From Nostoc sp. LEGE 12450 (lineage in GTDB: Bacteria > Cyanobacteriota > Cyanobacteriia > Cyanobacteriales > Nostocaceae), in NCBI RefSeq assembly GCF_015206895.1, contig NZ_JADEXU010000042.1:1-55049 (forward strand): a stretch of DNA of 55,049 nucleotides. The letters run 5' to 3'. The translations under genes and the position numbers were made by a program. The notes under the pieces are model-generated. The model had not been told where the DNA came from and searched no databases. It saw only the letters and a program-made list of their open reading frames with translations. Below are positions 44,296 through 53,090 of this stretch, piece after piece (within the stretch, counting starts at the first letter, position 1; every line of letters begins with the position of its first letter).

Positions 44296-44434
44296 GACAA
44301 ACCCGTTCCATTGCCCCAGAAGCCATAACTGGCAAAAGGTTGAGGGAGGTTTGTTTATTTTGGTGAAGGTTTTGCAAACCCTCCAAAGCCTCAGAAACTA
44401 CCTGTGGCAAGAGGTTGAGGAAGGTTTGTATAAA
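44296..44434 (+). repeat. Two tandem hairpin-forming repeats
   Basis: Copies at 44296-44357 and 44374-44434 share the scheme AAACCC...GGCAAAAGGTTGAGG-AAGGTTTGT, with AAACC pairing to GGTTT in each. Spacing is about 78 bases. They precede the pentapeptide gene. Confidence 0.55.
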
Positions 44435-44603
44435 TGTCGTTTAACGGGTATTTTCTGACATTTTTCTTCGTAACCATTTTCCGAAAAGCACCGATAGGTA
44501 GGTATGCAAGGGTTGGAATGGGGAATAATCAATAAATCAACCCGAATTAATTAACATGACCAATACCTAAGAATGGTATTTTAAAGGTTATTTATGGTGA
44601 TTT

Positions 44604-46046
44604 ATGTGGATTTATTTGTTACGGATTTATTTGTTGCTTACAAAATTTAGCGAGCGGATCAAATCCTTATTTCCAATTCTAAGAATTATTATGTGGTTTG
44701 TTATTCCATTGGTAGCAATAATAATTTTTGCAAAACTTTATCCTTTTAAGGAAATAGGTGGATGGACTGGTATTGGAGAAGATTCAAATAAATCAAAAAC
44801 GCTAGAAGCGGAATTTAATCCTAAGACAAAAGAAATTATTAAAATAACGTATAAAGATACTGAAAATTTTCAATCAGCTAAGACCTTATGGGATTGGTCA
44901 GGTTTAGTTGCAACAATCGCAATTCCTTTTGCATTGTTTTATTTTGAACGAAGAGAACAAAGACGATCTGAAAAGCAGGCAGATACAGAGAAAAAAATAG
45001 CTGATAATAATTTACGTGAGCAAGCTGTAGAAGCTTATATTGACCGAATGTCAGAACTGCTGATTGATAAAAAGCTAAAAGTATTAATTAGCAAAGAATT
45101 AACAAAATCTGAATCAGACAAAGACGAATATGTTGTACTAGATGCCGCACTTGATATAGCTCGCGCAAGAACATTATCGATACTACGAAGATTGGAGCAA
45201 GATACTGTAAAAATAAAAAGCGTTATTAAATTTTTATCGGACGCTGAACTATTAGATAAGAAGATTCTAAGCGGTACAGACCTAAGTAATGTCAACCTTA
45301 GCGGGACCAATCTCAGTGGTGCCGACCTTACCGATGCCGACCTTAGGCGTGCCGACCTTAGGCGTGCCGACCTTAGGCGTGCCGACCTTAGGCGTGCCGA
45401 CTGCAGCGGTGCCTATTTTGGGCGTGCCGACCTCAGGTGTGCTGATCTCAGCGGTGCCATCCTCAGGGATGCCTACCTCAGCAGTGCCGACCTCAACGAT
45501 GCTAACCTCAGTGGTGCCGGACTCAGAAGTGCCGACCTCAGCCATGCCTTTTTCGGGCGTGCCAACCTCAGAGGTGCCGACCTCAGCGGTGCCGACCTCA
45601 GCGGTGCTATCCTCAGTGATGCCGACCTCAGCGGTGCCGACCTCAGCAAAGCCAACCTTGTAACTGCTTACCTCAGCAGAGCCAACCTCAGCAGCACCAA
45701 CCTCATCAATGCCAACCTCAGCAGCACCAACCTCAGCAGTGCCAACCTTGTGACTGCTTATCTTCCCGAAGCCAAACTCATAGGTGCTAACCTCAGCAGT
45801 GCTAACCTCAGCAGTGCCGACCTCAGAAGTGCCGACCTCAGAAGTGCCGACCTCAGCAATGCCAACCTCAGCGATGCCGACCTCAGAGGTGCCGACTTCG
45901 TAAATACTGAACTTGAAGGTGCCAAACTCGAAGGTGCCAAAAACCTAACTTCTGAGCAAGTTAAAAAAGCTAAGAACTGGGAGAACGGAATATACAACAA
46001 AGAGTTTCGTGTCCAGTTAGGTTTGTCACCAGAACCTATTAAGTAA
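44604..46046 (+). CDS. Membrane pentapeptide-repeat protein
   Basis: The 480-residue protein has two N-terminal membrane segments (about 2-16 and 27-46) and a third near 95-112 ([16 protein letters not shown]). A helical stretch follows (about 115-225), then about 40 pentapeptide units A(D/N)LSx (residues 228-445). The DNA is accordingly made of near-perfect 15-bp units (CGTGCCGACCTTAGG and similar). Its architecture resembles the ion-channel-like pentapeptide proteins of cyanobacteria, but no function is known. The ATG at 44604 has no strong SD; a nearby ATG is at 44594 in another frame. Confidence 0.85.
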   Translation: MWIYLLRIYLLLTKFSERIKSLFPILRIIMWFVIPLVAIIIFAKLYPFKEIGGWTGIGEDSNKSKTLEAEFNPKTKEIIKITYKDTENFQSAKTLWDWSGLVATIAIPFALFYFERREQRRSEKQADTEKKIADNNLREQAVEAYIDRMSELLIDKKLKVLISKELTKSESDKDEYVVLDAALDIARARTLSILRRLEQDTVKIKSVIKFLSDAELLDKKILSGTDLSNVNLSGTNLSGADLTDADLRRADLRRADLRRADLRRADCSGAYFGRADLRCADLSGAILRDAYLSSADLNDANLSGAGLRSADLSHAFFGRANLRGADLSGADLSGAILSDADLSGADLSKANLVTAYLSRANLSSTNLINANLSSTNLSSANLVTAYLPEAKLIGANLSSANLSSADLRSADLRSADLSNANLSDADLRGADFVNTELEGAKLEGAKNLTSEQVKKAKNWENGIYNKEFRVQLGLSPEPIK

Positions 46047-46080
46047 TACAGCAGCAAAAGAAGTGATCGCGCTACTGTCT

Positions 46081-46200
46081 TACTCCAGGATGGGAAATAA
46101 GCCGCTGAGTGTGGAGAGATGCTCAAAGATGCTAAAGATAAAGAATAAGTTAGACAGAGATAGCGGCGATTGTGCCATCGCTGGAAGCGCGATCGCTCCT
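46081..46200 (+). repeat. Degenerate repeat module, copy 1
   Basis: It shares CAGGATGG-AAATAAGCCGC-TGAGTGTGGAGAGATGC, GGCGATTGTG and GCGATCGCTC with 47427-47556 and 48176-48288. None of the three codes for a protein. Confidence 0.5.
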
Positions 46201-46730
46201 CCCTTCTTCATCCCCAATACCCAATGCCCCACTTAAATAAGGAGTGTGGTAAATTTTGCGATTCTAGGCGGCTGTAGGGTGTTGGCTGTGGATTTGTACC
46301 CTCAGCTTGGTGTAGGGCATTGTGGCGGTGGTAGTGGTGCGTAGCTTGTTACCAAAGGCGATCGCCCAATCTTCAATACTCAATGCCCTATGCTTCAACT
46401 AGGGGAAGTGTAAAGCCAGTGGGGATGTTCCATACCCTCGTGTTTTTATATATATAGAAAAAACTACTAGGGTATGGAACGCCCTCTAAGCTTTGTTCTG
46501 TAAGCTTTACAGCCGATAAAAATTTTAAACAGTACTTAGAACAGCAATATGCTAAATATTGCTACTTAGTGACTTAGGAGCGCGGCGGGAACCGGATTAG
46601 ATGAGGTGATTTTGTTCGCGGTCAGAAATTGAAACTTCAAAAGCTATGCTAATTTTCCAGATATTAAAACTGAAGTTTGCAAGCGATCGCTATGGCTATC
46701 AGCCAAAGAAGGAGCGCGGTTATAGGAGTT
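46201..46730. other. Intergenic with a long interrupted hairpin
   Basis: No gene supported. The main feature is GTTCCATACCCT (46427-46438) pairing with AGGGTATGGAAC (46469-46480), plus an inner GTTTTT/AAAAAC pair, forming a 54-base hairpin. An interspersed repeat copy lies near 46340. Confidence 0.45.
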
Positions 46731-46892
46731 ATGCCACAAAAAAATAATAAGCCTAACTATTGGGGCGATGATGTAACCTCCTTCTTCAGAATGTCGTTAT
46801 ACCTGTGTAATACGGTCTTAATCCTTACTCTGTATGTGTTTTACCTTGATGTCGTCATAGGCATATTTCCCGACATTTTCTCCAACTGGTGA
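46731..46892 (+). CDS. Possible small membrane protein (53 aa)
   Basis: MPQKNNKPNYWGDDVTSFFR is followed by one hydrophobic helix (MSLYLCNTVLILTLYVFYLDVVIGIF). The spacing of its GGAG to the ATG is short. The leading GGAGTTATGCCA also appears at 53788, so part may be repeat-derived. Weak support. Confidence 0.35.
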   Translation: MPQKNNKPNYWGDDVTSFFRMSLYLCNTVLILTLYVFYLDVVIGIFPDIFSNW

Positions 46893-47135
46893 ACACATCT
46901 GATATTAGCTAAGGATGGCATCATCAACTTTTTATTCTTTTTAATTCCTAAGTTTGTTGAAAAAGCATATCTTTACAGCAAATTTATGAAACATATTGAA
47001 TTATGAAAGTTGTATAAAATATATATGTGTGAAACAAAATCAGTATAAATTATTTTTAAATAGTAATCTTAAGTTGGATCTATTCACCAGTAAAAAGAGC
47101 ATCAGTAGGTTTCCAGACGCAGGAAAATTCACGCA
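46893..47135. other. AT-rich spacer
   Basis: Very AT-rich, no coding signal; presumably the promoter region of the small exported protein at 47136. Confidence 0.4.
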
Positions 47136-47372
47136 ATGAAATCAGATCGATATATAAAGATAGTTTTGACTGTTATCGCTGTAGCATTGGTTTTTTTGAC
47201 TTGGGAAAATGCATTAGAAGTAAAGTATGCAAATGCAGCACAAGGAATAAGCAAAATTGCTATTTGCGATAAGTCTGGTAAATATTGTGCTGATGTAACC
47301 CCAACGGTAAATGCTAATGGAGAAGATGCAGGAGTAAGATTAAACACACTTGTATTACAGCAGCGTAATTGA
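47136..47372 (+). CDS. Small exported protein (78 aa)
   Basis: A signal or membrane segment (YIKIVLTVIAVALVFLTWENALEV) is followed by YANAAQGISKIAICDKSGKYCADVTPT with a Cys pair. This pattern is common for small exported proteins of cyanobacteria. No function known. Confidence 0.6.
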   Translation: MKSDRYIKIVLTVIAVALVFLTWENALEVKYANAAQGISKIAICDKSGKYCADVTPTVNANGEDAGVRLNTLVLQQRN

Positions 47373-47426
47373 CCAGGGGAAGTGATCGCCGCATTACCCT
47401 GTTTACCCTCATTGCCTATTAACTCA

Positions 47427-47556
47427 CCCCAGGATGGAGAATAAGCCGCGTGAGTGTGGAGAGATGCCCAAATGCAAATGCTAAGGCAGAAGCTAGAGAA
47501 CCTTGTAGGCGATTGTGGCGGTGGAGAGGTGCAATTGAAAGGGGTGCGATCGCTCC
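47427..47556 (+). repeat. Degenerate repeat module, copy 2
   Basis: It matches 46081-46200 and 48176-48288; a partial further copy (CAGGATGAGCTATAAGCGGC) follows at about 47567. Confidence 0.5.
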
Positions 47557-47715
47557 ATTGCCCACGCCAGGATGAGCTATAAGCGGCGGTGTGGTGCGTA
47601 GTTTGCCGCCCTTGGCATCGCCTTGAGAAGAAATAGGTTTGGAAAATGCCAGTTTCCATAACCTATTTTTCAATCATGACCCGTTATAACCGTCCAATCT
47701 TCCCAGTTTACTTAT

Positions 47716-47761
47716 CAGAATCTTGCTTATAAGAAGATGATTTCTTATAAGCAAGATTCTG
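47716..47761 (+). repeat. Perfect 20-bp inverted repeat
   Basis: CAGAATCTTGCTTATAAGAA (47716-47735) is exactly complementary to 47742-47761 with a 6-base loop. It is an exceptionally long hairpin, with no T-tract, upstream of the Nif11-like gene. Confidence 0.7.
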
Positions 47762-47893
47762 AGAAATGAAGAGCAGCGCGTCGCTATAATTATCTTTCCC
47801 CCGAATCTTGATACCCTTGTGCTGCTAGTCTTAAAAAATATACTGCTGTTTTTCTTTATATTACGAGTAGCTAGCGAGGATCAAATTTTAAAT

Positions 47894-48109
47894 ATGGCTT
47901 TTGAGCAAATCGAAGCATTTTTAAAGAAAATGCAGTCTGAACCTGAACTTAAAAACGAGGTGCTTGCAGCACCAACCGCAGATGATGTTGCGCGAATAGC
48001 ACTAAAGCTTGGTTTTGAATTTTCAGGTGATGAATTATTGAGAATGTCAGGTAAGAAAGTTGGCAGCATTACTGTTAGAAAAACTGATCTTCCTGGAGAG
48101 TACAACTAG
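47894..48109 (+). CDS. Nif11-like leader peptide / RiPP precursor-like
   Basis: The 71-residue product starts MAFEQIEAFLKKMQSEPEL, the Nif11 N-terminal pattern, and continues DDVARIALKLGFEFSGDELL. The short tail after the leader domain is SGKKVGSITVRKTDLPGEYN, which lacks Cys and lacks the usual GG cut site, so it may be a non-RiPP Nif11 protein. No modification enzyme gene is nearby. An upstream extension to 47819 lacks a start. Confidence 0.8.
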   Translation: MAFEQIEAFLKKMQSEPELKNEVLAAPTADDVARIALKLGFEFSGDELLRMSGKKVGSITVRKTDLPGEYN

Positions 48110-48175
48110 GGGTGACGCGAGAATTTTTGAAAAAGGCAGCTATGCTGAGGGATGAATAGCGATCGCTTTTAACTT

Positions 48176-48288
48176 CCTCCCAAGATGAGAAATAAGCCGC
48201 GTAAATGTGGTGAATGGGCAAATAGCCAAGTTAGGAGATTAAAGGGACTATAGGCGATTGTGGCGGCGGTAGTAGGTGCGATCGCTCT
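48176..48288 (+). repeat. Degenerate repeat module, copy 3
   Basis: It shares AGATGAGAAATAAGCCGC, GGCGATTGTGGCGGCGG and GGTGCGATCGCTC with the copies at 46081 and 47427. Confidence 0.5.
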
Positions 48289-48619
48289 TGACGGGCGGTT
48301 ATGCGATCGCGCCGTTGTCATGCCAAGAATTGAGATCCTAGCGACAAGTGAGAGGATAGCCAAACTTGCCGCCCCTCGCAACACTTTCTCATCGCTCACT
48401 TCCAAGTATCTCTGCAACTGCTCCAAATTTCGATGCCCCGAAATTTCCTAAATTATCCGCAGTGGAATGGAACTTCTCGACAACATTTCCCCCAGCAATA
48501 ACCGGATTTGATGAATTTCAACCTGTAGTTACTGAAGATCCGATTGGGGACAACTCTGATCGCATCTAGCAACAGAACCTAGTACATCTAGCTCTTCACA
48601 CCAAATAATTTTTCCCACT
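48289..48619. other. Intergenic; weak 67-codon frame
   Basis: A frame at 48366-48569 (ending FPPAITGFDEFQPVVTEDPIGDNSDRI) lies just ahead of the terminator at 48620 and could be a short real gene, but no domain or good start supports it. Confidence 0.3.
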
Positions 48620-48652
48620 GCCCTCTAGAATCAATTTTTAGAGGGCTTTTTA
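48620..48652 (+). terminator. Rho-independent terminator
   Basis: GCCCTCTA pairs with TAGAGGGC, followed by TTTTTATTG. It suggests a plus-strand transcript ends here. Confidence 0.75.
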
Positions 48653-48660
48653 TTGTCTAT

Positions 48661-48762
48661 GCTAGCTATGCCAATAAAGGAAAGGACACAGATAAAATTC
48701 TGTTGGCTTCAAATGAAGAGTTGCTTAGTGGTGAAGGCTACCGCAAGGCTAAATCTCAATAG
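48661..48762 (+). pseudogene. 3' fragment of a second telomere resolvase gene
   Basis: The frame reads ASYANKGKDTDKILLASNEE, then LLSGEGYRKAKSQ and a stop. It aligns with the last 35 residues of the protein at 41629 (SYANKGKDTDKILLLINEEF, then LSGEGFKTGTKAK), with about 75 percent identity over the core. Nothing upstream continues the homology. It is the decayed end of a second resolvase copy. Confidence 0.85.
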
Positions 48763-48906
48763 CGATCGTATTTGAAAAGAGTTAACCCCTCTTGCGGGGA
48801 AGTGAGGAGGATGACGGCGATCTGAGCAGAGAAAATTTTGTCAGGTTGGTAGCTGAGGGTTTGTTTTGGGATTGCTAAGGATAGTGTCAAAAGTGGTGTA
48901 TTAGTC

Positions 48907-49155
48907 GTGAGCGAATCAGAACAGCCTTCAAAACAAGACAAGCTTTCCGAAAAACAAATGATTGTCCAGGGTCTTCTGTTCGTTTTCGTGTTGGTTCCAT
49001 CTGTATTTTTCGTTTTTAGTATTATTATTTCGGATTATTTGGCTCAAACGCCACCGGATCGCTCGTTTGATGATGCAGCTAGAAATTCAAAGGCTCTAGC
49101 TTGCGAATCAAAAAAGCAAAACGAGGGCGGTGAGCCGAGGGATTGTTGGAAATAA
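48907..49155 (+). CDS. Small single-span membrane protein (82 aa)
   Basis: It starts with a GTG (48907), MSESEQPSKQDKLSEKQMIV, then a hydrophobic helix (QGLLFVFVLVPSVFFVFSIIIS) and a charged Cys-containing tail. No family recognised. Confidence 0.6.
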   Translation: MSESEQPSKQDKLSEKQMIVQGLLFVFVLVPSVFFVFSIIISDYLAQTPPDRSFDDAARNSKALACESKKQNEGGEPRDCWK

Positions 49156-49293
49156 CAAAACCTTGTGTGATACTCCTTTTTCTTGCGTGGATAGGTAGAT
49201 AGGGGTAATCACTTGGTGTAAAGTGCTTGTTTTTGGTAGTCAGCTGGTACTTGCAGTTGTGCTGTACTCATTGCTTCCATCCCTGCATTGGAA

Positions 49294-49413
49294 ATGCTTA
49301 CAATCCGAGAGGTAAAGCGGATGGCTAGCTGTTTAGGGGTAGAGAACTACAGCAGCATGAGAAAGGGCAAGTTGATTGAAGAAATACTAGCTAAGGAATC
49401 AGTAGCGGCGTAA
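49294..49413 (+). CDS. Small Rho-N/SAP-like peptide (39 aa)
   Basis: MLTIREVKRMASCLGVENYSS and MRKGKLIEEILAKE show the LxxxELRxxAxxLGIxxYSxMRKxxLIxxI pattern of a Rho N-terminal-like DNA- or RNA-binding motif. The open frame extends upstream without an ATG, so it may be the tail of a broken longer protein. Confidence 0.5.
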   Translation: MLTIREVKRMASCLGVENYSSMRKGKLIEEILAKESVAA

Positions 49414-49785
49414 TTGACCAGGGGTAGCCGTGACAGCGATACCCCTAACTTAGAGATTGTAGGCAAGCGATCGCTCTTGTAACGTGCGGGTACGCCATCA
49501 CCGCCCTCGTCTTTGACATGAGATTCCAGAAAAATCTCACGAATCAAAGCTGCTTGTGCAACAAAATTGTTTAATTGACCAAATTGCCTTCTGCCTAAGT
49601 TCTTCACCATCGACTCCATTAGCAGAGATGGTGAAAGGCAACCAATATTGTTTGAGGGTTAATATCACTATTTGAGGTAAGTTGCCTAAACCAAAAGGTT
49701 CTGTTTTCAGATAACTAATTACATGCCCGTCGATAGTGTCTACCCTTCGCTTAATTGAAAGAATTACTTGTTGGCTCTGTTTCAT
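49347..49785 (-). pseudogene. Frameshifted hypothetical gene
   Basis: The first frame (49785 down, MKQSQQVILSIKRRVDTIDG...ELRQKAIWSIKQF) stops soon after a TTTT run near 49566. In the next frame the reading continues VAQAALIREIFLESHVKDEGG, a natural extension (IKQF-VAQAALIREI). One extra T would explain it. The tail beyond that is probably unrelated repeat DNA and overlaps the small gene at 49294. Confidence 0.45.
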
Positions 49786-49980
49786 TTTTGTTATGCAAAA
49801 GTTTGTGTGGATTAATCACAGCAGCGTCGCGGGAGCAATATCACTTTGCAGAATCAAAATGCAGAACTGAATTAAAGTCTAACCGAAATATTTTCCTTTA
49901 CAAACTCAGTCATAATCCCCACTAAGTCTATGTAATTAGTGGGTTTTAAATTGCGAAATTGTATACCAAATCACAATTTC

Positions 49981-50136
49981 TCTAGGACTGTTCTAGGACT
50001 AGTCTGCGACTGCTCTAGGACTGCTGTATGACTAGTTTGGGGAATCACGGGGAGCAATTGCTAATTTCTCTACGACTAGTCTACGACTGTTCTACGACTG
50101 TTCTACGACTGCTCTACGACTAGTTTGGGGAATCAC
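49981..50136 (+). repeat. Two blocks of 11-bp tandem repeats
   Basis: Block 1 (49981-50048) has TCTAGGACTG-type units and block 2 (50067-50136) has TTCTACGACTG units. Each block has about five units and ends in the same ACTAGTTTGGGGAATCAC. This is the look of an iteron array or a protein-binding site. Confidence 0.75.
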
Positions 50137-51374
50137 TATTTTTTGCTGTCAAAAATTCTTCGATTAAAGAATAAAATAAACGTACCCACTACGCTTATTT
50201 TGGGTAACTTCAATTTCAGCCATTTTTGGATGGCTTTTGAAGCGAAAAAATGAAAATTTGGGATAAAAAATTATTTTAGCAGTGTTAGGTGGGATGGTTG
50301 ACGCGATTGCAATCAGCTAAAATTGACTACTCAAAAACGACAAAAGAACGACAAAAGCGGATCAAGTTTCACAGATGGAATGACAACGCCCATTCACCCA
50401 ATCCCTAATCTCCAATGTCTAATAGGGCCGCCAGGGGAGTAGAGCGTAGGATGACTACGGGCATCGCCTCTTCCCCAACACGCAATGCCCAATGCCCAAT
50501 GGCGAATGCGTTCGAGCTAGAGGCGAGAGAGTCAGCATTGGGGGAATAGGAGCCGGTGGCGATCGCTTCGGGAATTAAGCATAGGGCGAAGAAGGTGGTT
50601 CGGCTAGCAAGAACCGCAGGCATCGCGGCCATTCATTGTCTAAGGCATTCTTCTAACTACTGCTGGGAGCAAAATCAAGAGCGGTGGGTTTAAGGTCTGA
50701 AGGGGTTCGGTTATGCGATCGCGCTGTTGTCATGCCAAACTTGCGGCTTCTTTTGTAGCCGGGGACTTAGACCCGCCGAAGTTTGTTAAAGAAACAAAAT
50801 CCACAAAAAAAAATTTACCCCTGTTTTTGACCCTTTTTTTGTCTATCTAATTGATAATTACTCTCAATATTAACCGCCCAAACCCTGATTATTGACATAT
50901 TTATCAAGAAATATTACAGTTTTGGCACTAGTTTATTGATTCGACTAAATTCGTGCATCTGATAGAAAAGCTCGACAAAACATCCATTTTCCCAATTCTC
51001 ACCAACTACATTCAACATCTCCCAATATCTAGACAATATCTTCCAAATCTCCAATTTTTTCTTACCTTTTTACCACTTAAAAATCATCCAGTTACAAAAT
51101 TCTCATTAGCTCAAAAATTCCCAATAAATCCGAACAGTTCCCAAGACTTCTGAGAAGTCTGCCATTTTGTCCCAATAATTGGTCAATTATTGGGAAATTC
51201 GCTTAAAAGCTTTTAAGCCCTGGAATCCATCTTTTTCTGACGCACAGTACGCCATATTTGGCGGAAAGTTTTTGACAGCCAAAATTGAAAAGCAGAAGCA
51301 GAAGTAAGAGCCATCAATAAATACTACGAAATAACTACACAATCACGACAAAAGCCACCGATGCACAAGCCTTG
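50137..51374. other. Long gene-poor stretch
   Basis: No gene supported. It contains interspersed repeats (about 50440-50640, 50710-50760), AT-rich DNA, AGACTTC-TGA-GAAGTCT at 51144-51160 and CCCAATAATTG-GT-CAATTATTGGG at 51171-51194, both perfect inverted repeats. Confidence 0.45.
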
Positions 51375-51449
51375 AAAAAGATACCAGCCGTCACAACCAA
51401 GATCCACGCTAGACAACGAATAAACTCGAAACACAGCTGGTATCTTTTT
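51375..51449 (+). terminator. Terminator-like hairpin with long loop
   Basis: AAAAAGATACCAGC (51375-51388) pairs with GCTGGTATCTTTTT (51436-51449). The pairing ends in a run of seven T. It may end a small RNA. The loop is about 47 bases and could itself fold. Confidence 0.5.
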
Positions 51450-51705
51450 TTGCGGTCTCCCCCAATGAGTTCACCCCTCTTTTCACAAACGTATTACGGG
51501 GGGTAAGAGGGGTGGAGAGAGGAAGTGTCCAAGGCAATTGAAGAAATTGAGCCGAATGAGAATATATAATACTACGATGTTGCAAAGGTACTTCAAAAAA
51601 CTGCTCAATCGAGTAATTGCTTGAGCAAGTAAATCTGTAATTCCAACTGTGAGACAGAGTAAATCACAGCAGTCTTTAGAGTGTTGCTGTCAGCACCAAT
51701 ACGCT

Positions 51706-51948
51706 TTATGACAAAAGGCCCCCAGCACATTCAAAAAGAGTACTCAAAACAATTTTAGTCAAACCTCTGCCCGACATTCGACGCTCTCGCTCTCGTAAAA
51801 ATTGCAGCAACTGGCCATCGCTACTGTCGTGACTGCGCTTAATCGAAAGCACTTCTAAATTAGGTTGCTCTATGTCCTGTATTCCTACCGAATTAAAGAA
51901 GATTGTGTGTAAGCCATCGTGTTGATTGATACCAAATTTCGATGACTG
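51706..51948 (-). pseudogene. Start-less reading frame, probable gene remnant
   Basis: An 80-codon open frame on the minus strand encodes QHDGLHTIFFNSVGIQDIEQ and LEVLSIKRSHDSSDGQLLQF, then RERERRMSGRGLTKIVLSTL. The composition is that of a real protein but no start codon precedes it; a stop lies just upstream. It is probably a truncated gene. Confidence 0.4.
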
Positions 51949-51994
51949 TCAAAATGCGCCGTAAACTACCCCTAGTATCCCAAAACTAGTACCA

Positions 51995-52054
51995 AATGAC
52001 AGTCGTTTGACAGTCATTGTCCAAAAACCCGATGACTGTCAAACGACTGTCGTT
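51995..52054 (+). repeat. 25-bp inverted repeat of GACTGTC units
   Basis: The left arm, 51995-52019, contains AATGACAGTCGTTTGACAGT; the right arm, 52030-52054, contains GATGACTGTCAAACGACTGT. Arms are complementary at all but two or three of 25 positions. A further GATGACTGTCAAA unit lies at 51941. Confidence 0.7.
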
Positions 52055-52162
52055 ATGTACACTAAAGGTGCTTTTGGGCGTATTTTGACAGTAGGCAGTA
52101 AGCGCGATTTCTCCCCCAAAAGTGGATTTCGGGCATTTGTATAAGTGATACCATACTCACTA

Positions 52163-52221
52163 TGGTTTCATGCCCTGCGGGTGGCTGCGCCATCTCTCGC
52201 TGCGCTCGTGACATGAAACCA
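52163..52221 (+). repeat. TGGTTTCATG hairpin with GC-rich interior
   Basis: TGGTTTCATG (52163-52172) pairs with CATGAAACCA (52212-52221). The stem encloses a GC-rich segment and is followed by GCGGGGTTTTTTAG. Confidence 0.5.
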
Positions 52222-52473
52222 CCGTTCGCCCTGCGGGGTTTTTTAGTACTACAAAGTACTGCATTTGTAGCATAAATCTTTGATGTCGCCACTAACAATT
52301 CTCAGAATTGAAAAACTAAAAACATTCGGCAATGTTGCCGCAAGTGATGACCATGTTACCAGGAATAGGGAAACACCCAACGCAGATCCAACTAGAGAGA
52401 ATGTCCGGTTGATTGGGGGAGAAGACTCACGCGACTGTTAGCAGCGATCGCTCTTGTAACGGGCGGTTACGCC

Positions 52474-52595
52474 ATGTATATAGAGGGCGTGACTACGGTA
52501 TCAGAACTTGATACAAAATACGGCTATTCTCAGTGGTGACTACCAAAAACCGTATAAAAACCAGCATTGCCAAGCTAGTACAAAAATGAAGTGGT
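52474..52595 (+). repeat. About 120-bp repeat, copy A
   Basis: It shares TATATAGAGGGCGTGACTAC, GTATCAGAACTTGATAC (a palindrome) and TCAGTGGTGACTACCAA, then GTATAAAA...CCAGCATTG, with copies B and C. Confidence 0.75.
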
Positions 52596-52616
52596 TGCCC
52601 GTAGTCAGGTCAAGAA

Positions 52617-52826
52617 TTGAGATTGGAGATTTGGGGTTTTGGTAGTCATGGTTTGGTAGTCACGATGAATTTGGTAGTCATGATGATTAATATCTATTTA
52701 TATAGAGGGCGTGACTACGGTATCAGAACTTGATACAAAATGCCGCTCTTCTCAGTGGTGACTACCAATTTTGTATAAAAGCCAGCATTGGCAAAGCAGT
52801 ACAAAATTGAGATGGTGGCGCGGTTA
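52617..52826 (+). repeat. About 200-bp repeat, copy B, with iteron-like units
   Basis: It includes three TTTGGTAGTCA(T/C)G-type units (52638-52685) and then the same block as copy A. Confidence 0.75.
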
Positions 52827-52836
52827 TGCCAGTGGG

Positions 52837-52882
52837 GAGACGCGGCAACGCCGCCGTCGCGTAGGCAACGCAGTTGCCAGTC
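52837..52882 (+). repeat. GACGCGGCAACGCCGCCGTCG repeat, copy 1
   Basis: A 45-bp interspersed palindromic repeat that begins GAGACGCGGCAACG and ends GCAGTTGCCAGTC; the other copies are at 54096 and 54613. Confidence 0.7.
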
Positions 52883-53090
52883 AAATATCAAATATAAGGT
52901 GAGATTTAATAACTTAAGTCTTGAAACATGAAAAGATAGTCAGATAAGGAAAGCGCTGAGTCAGCAGCGCAGTTAGGAAATTGGTAGGTTTAATACAATA
53001 ATGCTAATATGCTGGCACTAACTGTATAGACTGATCAAAAAGCGAGGTTAACAGCGATCTCTTCTATTCGTTGTTAACCTCGCTTTTTCA
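52883..53090 (+). ncRNA. Possible small RNA ending in a strong terminator
   Basis: There is no reading frame, but there is a GCGCTG-AGT-CAGCAGCGC hairpin at about 52962 and a 17-bp perfect terminator stem (AAAAAGCGAGGTTAACA 53037-53053 with 53072-53088) ending in TTTTT. This looks like the end of a non-coding transcript. The 5' end is not visible. Confidence 0.4.
53037..53090 (+). terminator. Perfect 17-bp rho-independent terminator
   Basis: AAAAAGCGAGGTTAACA and TGTTAACCTCGCTTTTT pair perfectly across an 18-base loop. The A-run before and T-run after make it bidirectional. Confidence 0.8.

Noticed and set aside
45289..46126. Several long open frames on both strands inside the pentapeptide gene (VPTLGV-type and SAPLRS-type repeats)
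   Set aside because: They are other-frame readings of the 15-bp DNA repeat units that encode the real pentapeptide protein.
49981..50136. Possible CRISPR array
   Set aside because: Units are 11 bp with no spacers of constant length, and there are no cas genes; it is a tandem repeat.
50953..51153. 66-codon frame in AT-rich DNA
   Set aside because: Low-complexity composition (many Leu, Pro, Asn, Phe from poly-pyrimidine DNA), no start context and no homology pattern.
52062..52298. Minus-strand 78-codon frame
   Set aside because: It crosses a hairpin and repeat DNA and does not look coding.
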